Source: Pelobacter sp. UBA5610 (GTDB lineage: Bacteria; Desulfobacterota; Desulfuromonadia; Desulfuromonadales; Syntrophotaleaceae). Taken from it: 12,731 bases of DNA. The stretch lies in contig DIKU01000116.1 in the NCBI GenBank assembly GCA_002424645.1, forward strand, positions 20,764 through 33,494, read 5' to 3'. Of this stretch, positions 1 to 6,616 are shown piece by piece. The translations under genes were made by a program, and so were the position numbers. Positions within the stretch are counted from its first letter, which is position 1. Every line of letters starts with the position of its first letter. The notes beneath the pieces were generated by a model. That model searched no databases, had not been told where the DNA came from, and saw only the letters and a list, made by a program, of their open reading frames with translations.

Positions 1-141
1 GCCGATGCCATCTATCAGGCTTTCAGCATGGATCCGGAAGAACGCAAGCAACGCATGATGCACCTGCGCACCGAAATCCGTCGCAACGATGTTCACCGCT
101 GGCTGCAACGCTTTATCGAATCGTCCGATGAAGACGAATAG
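1..141 (+). CDS. otsA: Trehalose-6-phosphate synthase, C-terminal fragment
   Basis: The gene enters from the left edge; only its last 46 codons are visible, in frame 1, ending in TAG at 139-141. The fragment has the ending typical of family GT20 trehalose-6-phosphate synthases: a residue run of the type AL.M...ER..RM..LR..V...D..RW...F, here seen as FSMDPEERKQRMMHLR followed by NDVHRWLQRFIE. The enzyme joins UDP-glucose (or another NDP-glucose) to glucose-6-phosphate in the cytoplasm to make the precursor of the compatible solute trehalose. The acidic tail SSDEDE is unremarkable. The catalytic residues lie outside the window, so the call rests only on the C-terminal helix pattern. A related GT20 enzyme, such as glucosylglycerol-phosphate synthase, is possible. 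Confidence 0.68.
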   Translation, partial: ADAIYQAFSMDPEERKQRMMHLRTEIRRNDVHRWLQRFIESSDEDE

Positions 142-173
142 TCATGGCAGCAAAATACAGCAACAGTTTGTTT

Positions 174-356
174 TTACTTGCCTTTAAGATGGCGATCTGC
201 TAGTGGTAGGACATTCACCTTATTTAAGGGATCATCATGCAGGCACAAACGCTTCTCAACATCAGCTTTTTCTTTTGGTTCGGGTTTTTTGGGTTCTTTA
301 TGAACCATCGACCCGCGGCTGGTGTCTGAGGACGTAGCGCCCCACAGCACATTCAT
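174..356 (-). CDS. Possible small hypothetical protein (doubtful)
   Basis: An open frame of up to 60 codons runs on the minus strand and ends in TAA. An internal ATG at codon 17 would give a 44-aa product beginning MVHKEPKKPEPKEKADVEKR, a charged Lys/Glu/Pro segment of the kind seen in small soluble proteins. There is no signal peptide or membrane segment. Neither start has a visible Shine-Dalgarno sequence, and the first start lies only three bases from the arm of the hairpin at 359-398. The composition looks more protein-like than a random shadow, but no family is recognised. It converges on the end of otsA. Confidence 0.25.
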   Translation of the reverse strand: MNVLWGATSSDTSRGSMVHKEPKKPEPKEKADVEKRLCLHDDPLNKVNVLPLADRHLKGK

Positions 357-358
357 AC

Positions 359-399
359 AAAACCACGGGTTGATGCTAACTGGCTCACCCGTGGTTTTT
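359..399 (+). terminator. Hairpin with T-tract upstream of aroF
   Basis: A perfect 12-bp inverted repeat (AAAACCACGGGT at 359-370, ACCCGTGGTTTT at 387-398) encloses a 16-base loop and runs into five T, one C and four more T (395-404). The form is that of an intrinsic terminator on the plus strand. It lies 218 bases beyond otsA and 68 bases before aroF, so it could end the otsA transcript or act as an attenuator in the aroF leader. The minus-strand T run is shorter. Confidence 0.6.
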
Positions 400-466
400 C
401 TTTTGGAAGTTTAGGGGAAAACGATCGGCAGCCGACCAACCCCCAGACACCAGAGGAGCTAAAATC

Positions 467-1486
467 ATGATTATTGTCATGAAAAAGGATGCCGGCAAAG
501 AAGCCCTGGCTGAAGTCAAGAAACGCATCCGCGAGCTTGGCTACAAAGCGCATGTCATCCACGGCGAAAGCCGTGATGTGATCGGCGCCATTGGCGACGA
601 ACGCGGCAAAGCGGTACTGCAATCGCTGGAATCGATGCCCTACGTGGAAGCCGTGGTACCGATCCTCAAGCCCTACAAGTTGGCCAGCAGGGAGATCCGC
701 CCCGAACCGAGCGTGTTTGAGTTGGCACCCGGGGTTACCATCGGCGGCCGCGAAGTTCTGGTCATGGCCGGGCCCTGTTCGGTGGAAGGGGAGTCGCAGC
801 TGCTGGAAACAGCCCGGGCGGTTAAAGCCGCCGGTGCCAAGGTGCTGCGCGGCGGCGCTTTCAAACCCCGCACCAGTCCCTACGCTTTCCAGGGGCTGGA
901 AGAAGAAGGTCTCAAACTGCTGGCGGCCGCACGTGAAGCGACCGGCCTGCCCATCATCACCGAGGTGGTCAATCCCCGCGATGTCGAACTCGTGGCACGT
1001 TATGCCGACATTTTGCAGGTAGGCGCCCGCAATGTGCAAAACTTCCCTCTGCTGCGTTTGCTCGGTCAGCAGGACAAACCGGTTCTGCTCAAACGCGGCA
1101 TGGCGACAACCATTCAGGAATTTCTGATGAGCGCCGAGTACATTCTCTCGGAAGGCAATCAGCGCGTGGTGTTGTGCGAGCGCGGCATTCGCACCTTTGA
1201 AACCGCTACCCGCAACACCCTCGACCTGTCCGCCGTACCGTTACTGAAGGAACAGACCCACCTGCCGGTGGTGATCGATCCGTCCCATGCTACCGGCCAT
1301 GCCAGCCTGGTTCCGGCCATGTGTTATGCCGCGGTTGCCGCCGGTTGCGACGGCTTGCTGGTGGAAGTTCACAACGATCCGGAAAAAGCCTCCTGCGACG
1401 GACCCCAGTCTCTGACTCCGGCAGGATTTGCCGCCGTCATGGAAAAACTGCGCCGCTTCGCCGCGGCCGCCGATCGCGACCTTTAA
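467..1486 (+). CDS. aroF: 3-deoxy-7-phosphoheptulonate (DAHP) synthase, type I-beta
   Basis: This cytoplasmic enzyme condenses phosphoenolpyruvate with erythrose-4-phosphate to DAHP, the first step of the shikimate pathway leading to aromatic amino acids and chorismate. The protein has 339 residues, the usual length for the Bacillus/Thermotoga-type subfamily with an N-terminal regulatory domain. Residues 1-70 form the ferredoxin-like/ACT-like domain, which in Thermotoga is the site of aromatic feedback inhibition. The TIM barrel follows from about residue 85. Signatures are AGPCSVE (101-107, metal ligand Cys104), KPRTSPYAFQG (133-143), QVGARNVQNF (184-193), LLKRG (207-211), CERGIRTFE (237-245), DPSHATG (271-277, metal ligand His274) and VEVHNDPEKA (299-308, metal ligand Glu300). 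The ATG is preceded by GAGGAG at an 8-base spacing. A small Cys-rich gene follows after 24 bases, probably in the same transcript. Confidence 0.96.
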   Translation: MIIVMKKDAGKEALAEVKKRIRELGYKAHVIHGESRDVIGAIGDERGKAVLQSLESMPYVEAVVPILKPYKLASREIRPEPSVFELAPGVTIGGREVLVMAGPCSVEGESQLLETARAVKAAGAKVLRGGAFKPRTSPYAFQGLEEEGLKLLAAAREATGLPIITEVVNPRDVELVARYADILQVGARNVQNFPLLRLLGQQDKPVLLKRGMATTIQEFLMSAEYILSEGNQRVVLCERGIRTFETATRNTLDLSAVPLLKEQTHLPVVIDPSHATGHASLVPAMCYAAVAAGCDGLLVEVHNDPEKASCDGPQSLTPAGFAAVMEKLRRFAAAADRDL

Positions 1487-1510
1487 CATCCGGTTCCGGG
1501 AGATACGCAC

Positions 1511-1771
1511 ATGTTTATGATTCCCCTGACCCAGCCCGAAAGCGTTGCCCTGGTCATCCATGCGTTGCGCATTGCCGGAGGAGAAGCTGATTGCAGCACC
1601 TGTCCGGTGCGGCGGGTGTGCATGAAACAATGCCTGACCATAGCCGCATCCGTCGACAGGATGTTGCAGGACGGCACCCTGCCTGTTATCGGAGAGGCGG
1701 CCACACAGGAACCGCCGCCCGATCCTCCGGCGCCTTCTCCCGGCCCAGGCCATCTTAAGATCATCAAGTAA
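1511..1771 (+). CDS. Small Cys-rich protein with C-x2-C-x5-C-x3-C motif
   Basis: The product is an 86-aa protein of unknown function. The start is supported by GGGAGA at 1498-1503, 7 bases before the ATG. The N-terminal third is a predicted amphipathic helix (residues 8-24). Then comes a compact four-cysteine cluster, CSTCPVRRVCMKQC (Cys28, 31, 37, 41), a further helix, and a Pro-rich tail (about residues 68-80: PPPDPPAPSPGPG). There is no signal peptide or membrane segment, so it should be cytoplasmic. The cysteine spacing equals the C-x2-C-x5-C-x3-C part of the SPASM auxiliary iron-sulfur motif of radical-SAM enzymes, but no radical-SAM core is present; a zinc or Fe-S site is the conservative reading. 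It lies 24 bases after aroF and just before a strong terminator, so it is probably co-transcribed with aroF. I do not recognise a named family. Confidence 0.75.
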   Translation: MFMIPLTQPESVALVIHALRIAGGEADCSTCPVRRVCMKQCLTIAASVDRMLQDGTLPVIGEAATQEPPPDPPAPSPGPGHLKIIK

Positions 1772-1785
1772 CGGTTGCTAACTGT

Positions 1786-1826
1786 CGGCCGGCCTTCTTA
1801 CTTATTGAAAGGCCGGCCGTTTTTTT
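1786..1826 (+). terminator. Strong intrinsic terminator after the aroF unit
   Basis: An 11-bp perfect GC-rich stem (CGGCCGGCCTT at 1786-1796, AAGGCCGGCCG at 1809-1819) with a 12-base loop is followed directly by seven T (1820-1826). It begins 14 bases after the stop of the small Cys-rich gene and separates the aroF unit from serA. Confidence 0.93.
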
Positions 1827-2037
1827 GTATAGTTGCCTCTTTTTTAAAATGGTCGGTCCATATCTACTCAAAATCCTATCCGGGTCTCGGGATAATCCAC
1901 AGGGTTATCTATCGGAGGGGAATAACGTATTTTTCCATCAGATAAAAATCAAGGGTGTGCACATCCAGCATGAATCCCGAAGGGGGACTTTCATGAGCAA
2001 CTGTTTGTTGCACTACCCGTAACAGCAAGGAATCTCC
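1827..2037 (+). promoter_or_regulatory. serA leader with two overlapping mini-ORFs
   Basis: The strong terminator upstream means serA needs its own promoter here. I see only a TAAAAT (1845-1850) with no good -35 box. The stretch contains a short hairpin GATAATCC/GGGTTATC (1891-1898 and 1902-1909; one U-G pair, 3-base loop) followed by a Shine-Dalgarno-like GGAGGGG with no nearby ATG. Further on are two tiny frames joined by an ATGA overlap: MNPEGGLS (1970-1996) and MSNCLLHYP (1993-2022). The second has a good ribosome site, AGGGGG at 1981-1986, 6 bases before its ATG, and stops 15 bases before serA. A hairpin GCAAC/GTTGC (1997-2001, 2007-2011) lies inside it. Translation of these peptides is inferred, not shown. 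A longer open frame across 1825-2022 has no ribosome site and is judged spurious. Confidence 0.4.
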
Positions 2038-3645
2038 ATGAAGGTCCTGATTAGCGACGAAATTTCCCCAGAAGGTCTGCAACCGCTGCTCGATGATCCG
2101 CGCATTGAGCTAGAGGTGCGCCTTGGACTTACCCCTGAAGAACTGCATCGCGTTGTCGGCCGTTTCGATGCCATCATCACCCGCAGCGGCACCACGGTTG
2201 ATGCTGCCTTGCTCGATCACGGCCGCAACCTGAAAATCGTAGCCAGGGCCGGGGTCGGCATCGACAATGTCGATGTCGATGCCGCCAGCAGCCGCGGCAT
2301 CATCGTGGTCAATGCGCCTTACGGCAACGTCAACTCCGCTGCCGAGCACACCATGGCCTTGATGCTTTCGCTGTGTCGCAACGTACCCGTTGCCAACGCC
2401 TCCCTCAAGCAGGGAGAATGGAAGCGCGCTCCTTTTACCGGCTGCGAACTCAAGGATAAAACCCTCGGCATTATCGGTCTGGGTAAAGTCGGAGGCCGGG
2501 TGGCTCTGCGCGCCAAAGCTTTTGAAATGAACGTCATTGCCTACGACCCCTATATTTCTCCCAAGCGGGGTGAAGACCTCGGCGTAAAACTGGTGAGCAT
2601 GGATGACATCGTGCGCTATGCGGACATCCTGACCCTGCACTGTCCCCGCACCCAGGAAACCATCGACATGATCAACGGCCGCCATTTTGAAGCCATGAAG
2701 GACGGCGTGATCATCGTCAACTGCGCCCGGGGCGAAATCATCAACGAAGCGGCCATGCTCGCTGCCCTGCAAAGCGGCAAGGTCCGGGGGGCGGCTTTTG
2801 ACGTTTTCAGCGAAGAACCCCCCACATCGGAGACGGTCAAGCAATTGATCGATCATCCGCTCATGGTCGTCACCCCTCACCTCGGAGCCAACACCTTCGA
2901 GGCACAAAAAAACGTCGCGGTGGATGTCAGCAAGGAAATCGTCCGCTATCTTGATGGCCAGCCGCTTGAAAGTGCGGTCAACATTCCCAAGTTCGATGCC
3001 GACCTGATGCAGGTCATGCAACCTTTCTTGACCTTGATCCAGCAAATGGGTGAGTTCATTGTGCAGCTGGCCCCGGCCAATCCCAGCAAGGTAACCTTTA
3101 CTTACAATGGCAAACTTGCCCGTTACGACTGTTCGCCCTTGACTGTCTGCGGGCTTGCGGCTCTGCTCAACCGCTCCACCGAGCAGGATGTCAACATGGT
3201 CAATTCGCAGCTCATCGCCGAGCAGATGGGGATCGCCGTTGAAACGGTCTGCTCGACCGAAGCCGAATCTTTCTCGAATCTGATCACCATCTCGCTGATG
3301 ACGCCTGCGGGCAAGCGCACCGTGTCCGGAACAATTTTTGAGGGTCTGCCCAAGATCGTCAAAATGCGTGATTTCAATACCGACTTTCAGCCCGAAGAAC
3401 ATATGCTGGTGATCAGCTATGCGGATAAACCCGGGCTGATCGGCAAAATCGGCACCATCCTCGGTGAAGCCGGCATCAATATCGGTTCCATGAACCTCGG
3501 ACGTCGGGCAAAATCCGGTGAAGCCATGGTGGTGCTGTCTCTCGACACCCCGGCTCCCGCCAAGGTTATCGATCAACTCTCCGCCAGCGTCGATGCGGCT
3601 TTCATCCGCAGCATTCACATGGAACACAATATCTGCGGCGACTGA
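2038..3645 (+). CDS. serA: D-3-phosphoglycerate dehydrogenase
   Basis: This cytoplasmic enzyme oxidises 3-phosphoglycerate to 3-phosphohydroxypyruvate with NAD, the first step of serine synthesis. The 535-aa length fits the long form, with catalytic and NAD-binding domains, an intervening ASB domain and a C-terminal ACT domain. Residues 1-95 and 285-315 form the substrate domain. The Rossmann fold carries GIIGLGKVGGRV (144-155), with Asp170 closing the NAD site. The catalytic set is Arg231 (NCARGEIINE), Glu260 (FDVFSEEPP) and His281 (TPHLGANT). The ASB region spans about 325-450, and the ACT domain about 456-530 with ADKPGLIGKIG. In the family ACT domains often bind serine for feedback inhibition; whether this one does is not shown. 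The ATG follows AGCAAGGAATCTCC, with AAGGA 8 bases upstream. It has its own leader and ends at a terminator shared with the converging mqn operon. Confidence 0.97.
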   Translation: MKVLISDEISPEGLQPLLDDPRIELEVRLGLTPEELHRVVGRFDAIITRSGTTVDAALLDHGRNLKIVARAGVGIDNVDVDAASSRGIIVVNAPYGNVNSAAEHTMALMLSLCRNVPVANASLKQGEWKRAPFTGCELKDKTLGIIGLGKVGGRVALRAKAFEMNVIAYDPYISPKRGEDLGVKLVSMDDIVRYADILTLHCPRTQETIDMINGRHFEAMKDGVIIVNCARGEIINEAAMLAALQSGKVRGAAFDVFSEEPPTSETVKQLIDHPLMVVTPHLGANTFEAQKNVAVDVSKEIVRYLDGQPLESAVNIPKFDADLMQVMQPFLTLIQQMGEFIVQLAPANPSKVTFTYNGKLARYDCSPLTVCGLAALLNRSTEQDVNMVNSQLIAEQMGIAVETVCSTEAESFSNLITISLMTPAGKRTVSGTIFEGLPKIVKMRDFNTDFQPEEHMLVISYADKPGLIGKIGTILGEAGINIGSMNLGRRAKSGEAMVVLSLDTPAPAKVIDQLSASVDAAFIRSIHMEHNICGD

Positions 3646-3663
3646 TCGCCCCTGTCAGTGCAT

Positions 3664-3698
3664 AAAAAAAGCGGCCCCTTTTGGGGGCCGCTTTTTTT
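3664..3698. terminator. Bidirectional terminator between serA and mqnD
   Basis: A 15-bp stem (seven A then GCGGCCCC, 3664-3678; GGGGCCGC then seven T, 3684-3698) with a 5-base loop. Read either way, a GC-rich stem is followed by seven T, so it can end serA on the plus strand and the mqn operon on the minus strand. Confidence 0.94.
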
Positions 3699-3756
3699 AT
3701 AGACTCGGGAATCCTGGGTGATCCCGCCAACAAAATATGCTTAAAATATACCGCTA

Positions 3757-4587
3757 TCATCCAAACAATCCGAACGGGCAGGGGGGCAGCAATCCTTTGG
3801 CTTCGGCCCGGGAAAAAAACTCTGCGACCGCAGCTTCGCCGTCTTCCCCCAAGTGGCGCGTAAAGTCGTTCACATAAAGATTTATATGGCCATCGAGGGC
3901 CGCATCGTCGGTCTCCTGGGCATGTCTGCGAATGAAGTCCCGCGCCGCGGCTGGTGCGGCATGCAAGCCATCGATACTGCGACTTATAGCCTTCTCGACA
4001 AGCGCAAGGGTAGGGTGCCCGAGACAACGCTTTGCGACAATGCCGCCTAATGGCAGCGGTAAACCGGTAAGATCCTCCCACCAGATACCCAGATCAAGCA
4101 CCTTCACCAAACCCCGGCTCTCACAGGTAAAACGCGCTTCATGGATAAGGATGCCGGCATCCACCTTGCCGCCTGCAACGGCCGCCTCAATGGCATGAAA
4201 AGGCATTTCCTCGAGACATGACGGAGCAACCCCGTACATCTGCAGCAGAAGACTTGCCGTGGTCAAGCGGCCCGGCACTGCGATACGCAAGCCTGACAGG
4301 GACTCTGGCGCCAGGGGTTCGCGCGCCACCACCAATGGACCGCAACCGCGGCCAAGCGCGGCGCCACTGCGCAACAATACATAATCCCGTCGCAGATGAC
4401 CGTAAGCATGCAGAGAAATCTTGGTGATATCCAGAAGGGATGCTGCCGCAAGGCGGTTGAGGGTGTCTACATCTTCGATGCGAAGACGCAAGCTGATGCC
4501 GGGCAGAGATACATGACCACTGATCAATCCGTAAAAAATGGCCGTGTCGTTGGGGCAAGGCGAGATCCCCAGAGAAAGGTAACGCAT
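3757..4587 (-). CDS. mqnD: 1,4-dihydroxy-6-naphthoate synthase
   Basis: MqnD converts cyclic dehypoxanthine futalosine to 1,4-dihydroxy-6-naphthoate in the futalosine pathway to menaquinone. The protein has 276 residues from the chosen ATG (4587-4585), matching the family. It opens MRYLSLGISPCPNDTAIFYG, the MqnA/MqnD-family signature. Further conserved stretches are EDVDTLN, LDITKISLHAYG, GAALGRGCGPLVV, RIAVPGRLTTASLLL, and the block GILIHEARFT followed by LGIWWEDLTGLPLPLGGIVAKR. The fold is that of a periplasmic-binding-protein-like two-lobed enzyme, but without a signal peptide. The frame is open for 29 codons further upstream; that extension overlaps mqnB and is rejected. The mqnB stop and the mqnD start share one base (TGATG) and there is no clear ribosome site, so translation is probably coupled. 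The downstream hairpin at 3664-3698 ends the operon. Confidence 0.94.
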   Translation of the reverse strand: MRYLSLGISPCPNDTAIFYGLISGHVSLPGISLRLRIEDVDTLNRLAAASLLDITKISLHAYGHLRRDYVLLRSGAALGRGCGPLVVAREPLAPESLSGLRIAVPGRLTTASLLLQMYGVAPSCLEEMPFHAIEAAVAGGKVDAGILIHEARFTCESRGLVKVLDLGIWWEDLTGLPLPLGGIVAKRCLGHPTLALVEKAISRSIDGLHAAPAAARDFIRRHAQETDDAALDGHINLYVNDFTRHLGEDGEAAVAEFFSRAEAKGLLPPCPFGLFG

Positions 4588-5333
4588 CAGGCCAGTAAAA
4601 CCGGCGCGAACCAGCTGCGCAGCAAGGCCACAAGCGCCTGTTGAGCACTTTCGGTGGCTCCTGCAAGATCCCAATTCTGCAAATTCCGGTCTTCGACCAT
4701 GTTGGAAATCCCGCGAATTTCCAGAAAAGGCACATTATACTGCTGACAAACCTGGGCTATGGCAGCTCCTTCCATATTCTCTCCAAGCCCACCGGTGCGT
4801 GCCTGCATATCCAGACCGGATTGCGATGTGCCCGAACAGGTGGAGACCGTTACCAGAGGACCTACCCCGAGGTGCAAACCTTCTTCCCGGGAAAACCGCT
4901 CCAGGTGAGTTCGGGCACTTTCCTGCAATTTTGCGTCAACGAAAAAGCGATTCTGCAGTCCGATGCTTTTATTGCGCAGCAGGGAAAAACCCAGGGTGGC
5001 GAAATCCCGAAACCCCTCGGGAGTCAGCACCCCTTCGTCGGCACAAATCTCTTCCGTGGCAAGGACCAGATCACCCTTGCTCAATCCCTGATCGACATAG
5101 GCACCGCAACAACCGGTGATAATCAATGTTTCGGGGGTGTAATACTCAAGCAACGCGGTGACCGCCGAGGCCGCGTTGATCTTACCGACCCCGGTGTGAA
5201 GAACCACGACCTTCTGACCGAACATGCTCCCGCAGTACAGCTCGCGGCGGCCGCAGCGACGCACTTCGCAGGGGAACAATCTGCGTCGAAACATCCATGT
5301 CTCATCGGGCACTGCTGCTACGATCGCAACCAT
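4587..5333 (-). CDS. mqnB: Futalosine hydrolase
   Basis: MqnB hydrolyses futalosine to dehypoxanthine futalosine and hypoxanthine, the step before cyclisation by MqnC; the product of MqnC is the substrate of MqnD, encoded next. The 248-aa protein is of the nucleoside phosphorylase/MTAN fold. Visible elements in order are MVAIVAAVPDE at the N terminus, HTGVGKINAA, the glycine turn ITGCCGAY, GDLVLATEEICADEGV, TVSTCSGT, the nucleoside-binding NMEGAAIAQVCQQ and RGISNMVEDRN with the general-acid Asp. I chose the ATG at 5333 because the family begins at this beta-strand and a run of six G lies just upstream. An ATG nine codons earlier (5360) remains possible. It lies 40 bases after the unknown gene and overlaps mqnD by one base. 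Hydrolase is preferred over MTA/SAH nucleosidase because of the mqnD neighbour. Confidence 0.9.
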   Translation of the reverse strand: MVAIVAAVPDETWMFRRRLFPCEVRRCGRRELYCGSMFGQKVVVLHTGVGKINAASAVTALLEYYTPETLIITGCCGAYVDQGLSKGDLVLATEEICADEGVLTPEGFRDFATLGFSLLRNKSIGLQNRFFVDAKLQESARTHLERFSREEGLHLGVGPLVTVSTCSGTSQSGLDMQARTGGLGENMEGAAIAQVCQQYNVPFLEIRGISNMVEDRNLQNWDLAGATESAQQALVALLRSWFAPVLLA

Positions 5334-5373
5334 GGCGCCCCCCACTCGAGCGGGTTGCATGGGAAGCCCCGTG

Positions 5374-6492
5374 TCATGGTTGAAACCAACCCTGACGGAT
5401 CAGATCACGGCGCAACACGACACCTTGCTTGCTGACCATACCGCGATACCAGAAACGATCGTCACGCAGCGGCAGATTCTGAGGTGCATCCAGACGTTTT
5501 CGACAGTCGATAAGATTATGACTAAGCCGCCGGTCCGAATCGGCCACCACCTCGGTAAGCTTTTGCGCCAGCAACGGCGGGACACCTTCGATAACATACT
5601 GGATCAGATCCCGCAGCCGCAGACCGTCGTGATAATCCTCCAGATTGCCTTCAAATCCGGCTTCGCACTCCTGCACAAAATCGCTCCAACTCAGCAACAG
5701 GTCCCCGAATTCCTCGTCGGCAAATCCGGAAAATTCAGCATGCTGACTCAGGCGCAGGGCGATAAGCTGCTGCTCTTTTTGGGAAAGAAAGAAAGACAGA
5801 TCATCCTCCACCGGATACATCTCCAGCATTTCGGTAATCTCCCGGCAAAAACAAAGGTAATCGAGTTCCTGTTCTTTAAAAGAGGCTAGCTCCTGAGGCA
5901 AGGTCTGGGGGCGATAACATAACAGCGACAAATGGTCATGTCCCAGATCCGACGTAAAAAGCTGTCCTGCATTATACGTCAGACCGCAGCGCCCGAGAAT
6001 ATCCATGACCCGGATATGGTTACACGTGAAACAGGTTACAACCTTTTCTTCGGAATAAAACAGCTCCATGCCTACCTGGTTGTTGGCCAAACCGAAACCG
6101 ACAAAACCGTCGTGCGCCAAACGATAGAAATAGGGCTTCAAAGCCTCGAGGATTTCTTCTTTGGGCATGTAAGGCGAGTAAAAAAGCAAGGGCTCGGCAC
6201 TCTCCTCGGACGGCTGATCTTCCTCATCGGCATAGTATTCCAGGATAAAAAAGCACTCATCAGGCATGGCCGCGGCAAAGGCGTGGAAGAGCTTTTCTAT
6301 CTTTCCAACTCCTGCCATAACGGTGAATCGGTAGGAATCACTGGAGTTCTCCAAAAGATTGAACGTATACCCCTCCTGCAGCCGACGCAGACGACGCCTT
6401 TCACTGGCCCACGGACTGATACCAAGGGGAAAATCAAAGGTAGTGGGAGACAAGTAGTTGGTTCCTTCCTGAGTGGTGGTCAAACGCCCCAT
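5374..6492 (-). CDS. Unknown protein leading the mqn operon
   Basis: A 372-aa protein I cannot assign to a family. It is soluble, acidic and rich in Glu, Asp, Leu and aromatic residues, with no signal peptide or membrane segment, so it is expected in the cytoplasm. It has a basic patch near the start (SERRRLRRLQEG) and an acidic loop (ADEEDQPSEESAE). Mid-protein is a Cys/His group, TCFTCNHIRV, with a further Cys eleven residues on (GRCGL), then DYLCFCRE. These cysteines could bind metal, but this is only a guess from spacing. The C-terminal third is helical. An in-frame TTG two codons earlier (6498) could also start it. It is 40 bases upstream of the chosen mqnB start and reads in the same direction, so the three genes most likely form one operon. 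That suggests, without proving, a link to menaquinone or its control. There is no good ribosome site. Confidence 0.8.
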   Translation of the reverse strand: MGRLTTTQEGTNYLSPTTFDFPLGISPWASERRRLRRLQEGYTFNLLENSSDSYRFTVMAGVGKIEKLFHAFAAAMPDECFFILEYYADEEDQPSEESAEPLLFYSPYMPKEEILEALKPYFYRLAHDGFVGFGLANNQVGMELFYSEEKVVTCFTCNHIRVMDILGRCGLTYNAGQLFTSDLGHDHLSLLCYRPQTLPQELASFKEQELDYLCFCREITEMLEMYPVEDDLSFFLSQKEQQLIALRLSQHAEFSGFADEEFGDLLLSWSDFVQECEAGFEGNLEDYHDGLRLRDLIQYVIEGVPPLLAQKLTEVVADSDRRLSHNLIDCRKRLDAPQNLPLRDDRFWYRGMVSKQGVVLRRDLIRQGWFQP

Positions 6493-6506
6493 GCTCAATA
6501 GCCTAA

Positions 6507-6538
6507 ATTATAGGGACCCTTAGGCAAAAGTCGGTCCC
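6507..6538 (-). promoter_or_regulatory. Putative promoter of the mqn operon with a dyad
   Basis: On the minus strand a perfect TATAAT (6512-6507) lies 14 bases before the ATG at 6492. The -35 position has no TTGACA-like box. Instead a perfect 6-bp inverted repeat GGGACC/GGTCCC (6513-6518 and 6533-6538; centres 20 bp apart) abuts the -10 box and covers the -35 position. This fits a regulator site, possibly for an activator. The start point would be near 6500, leaving a very short 5' leader. Confidence 0.4.
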
Positions 6539-6616
6539 GGAGCGTCTTTGTTGCATGATAAAAGTAGTAGATTGCCCGTGGAAAGTCAACGTCTCCCCGG
6601 TCACCCGGGACAAGAA

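Larger units (their letters stand above)
142..466. other. Spacer between otsA and aroF
   Basis: This 325-base stretch contains no convincing plus-strand gene. It holds a possible small minus-strand ORF (174-356), a terminator-like hairpin (359-398), and a 10-bp inverted repeat whose arms (319-328 and 444-453) flank that hairpin. The downstream arm abuts the aroF ribosome-binding site GAGGAG at 453-458, which is 8 bases from the ATG. I see no clear sigma70 promoter for aroF here. Confidence 0.5.

Noticed and set aside
353..1039. Minus-strand frame of 228 codons over the start of aroF
   Set aside because: It is antisense to the conserved aroF motifs and starts inside the gene with no ribosome site.
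1825..2022. A 65-codon plus-strand frame covering the serA leader
   Set aside because: It begins in the T-tract of the upstream terminator, lacks a ribosome site and has no recognisable protein character. Only its last nine codons, which have their own ribosome site, are discussed.
2110..3627. A 505-codon open frame on the minus strand inside serA
   Set aside because: It lies entirely antisense to serA, whose protein is unmistakable. The antisense product is His/Gly/Asp-rich as expected of a GC-biased shadow, with no ribosome site and no family likeness.
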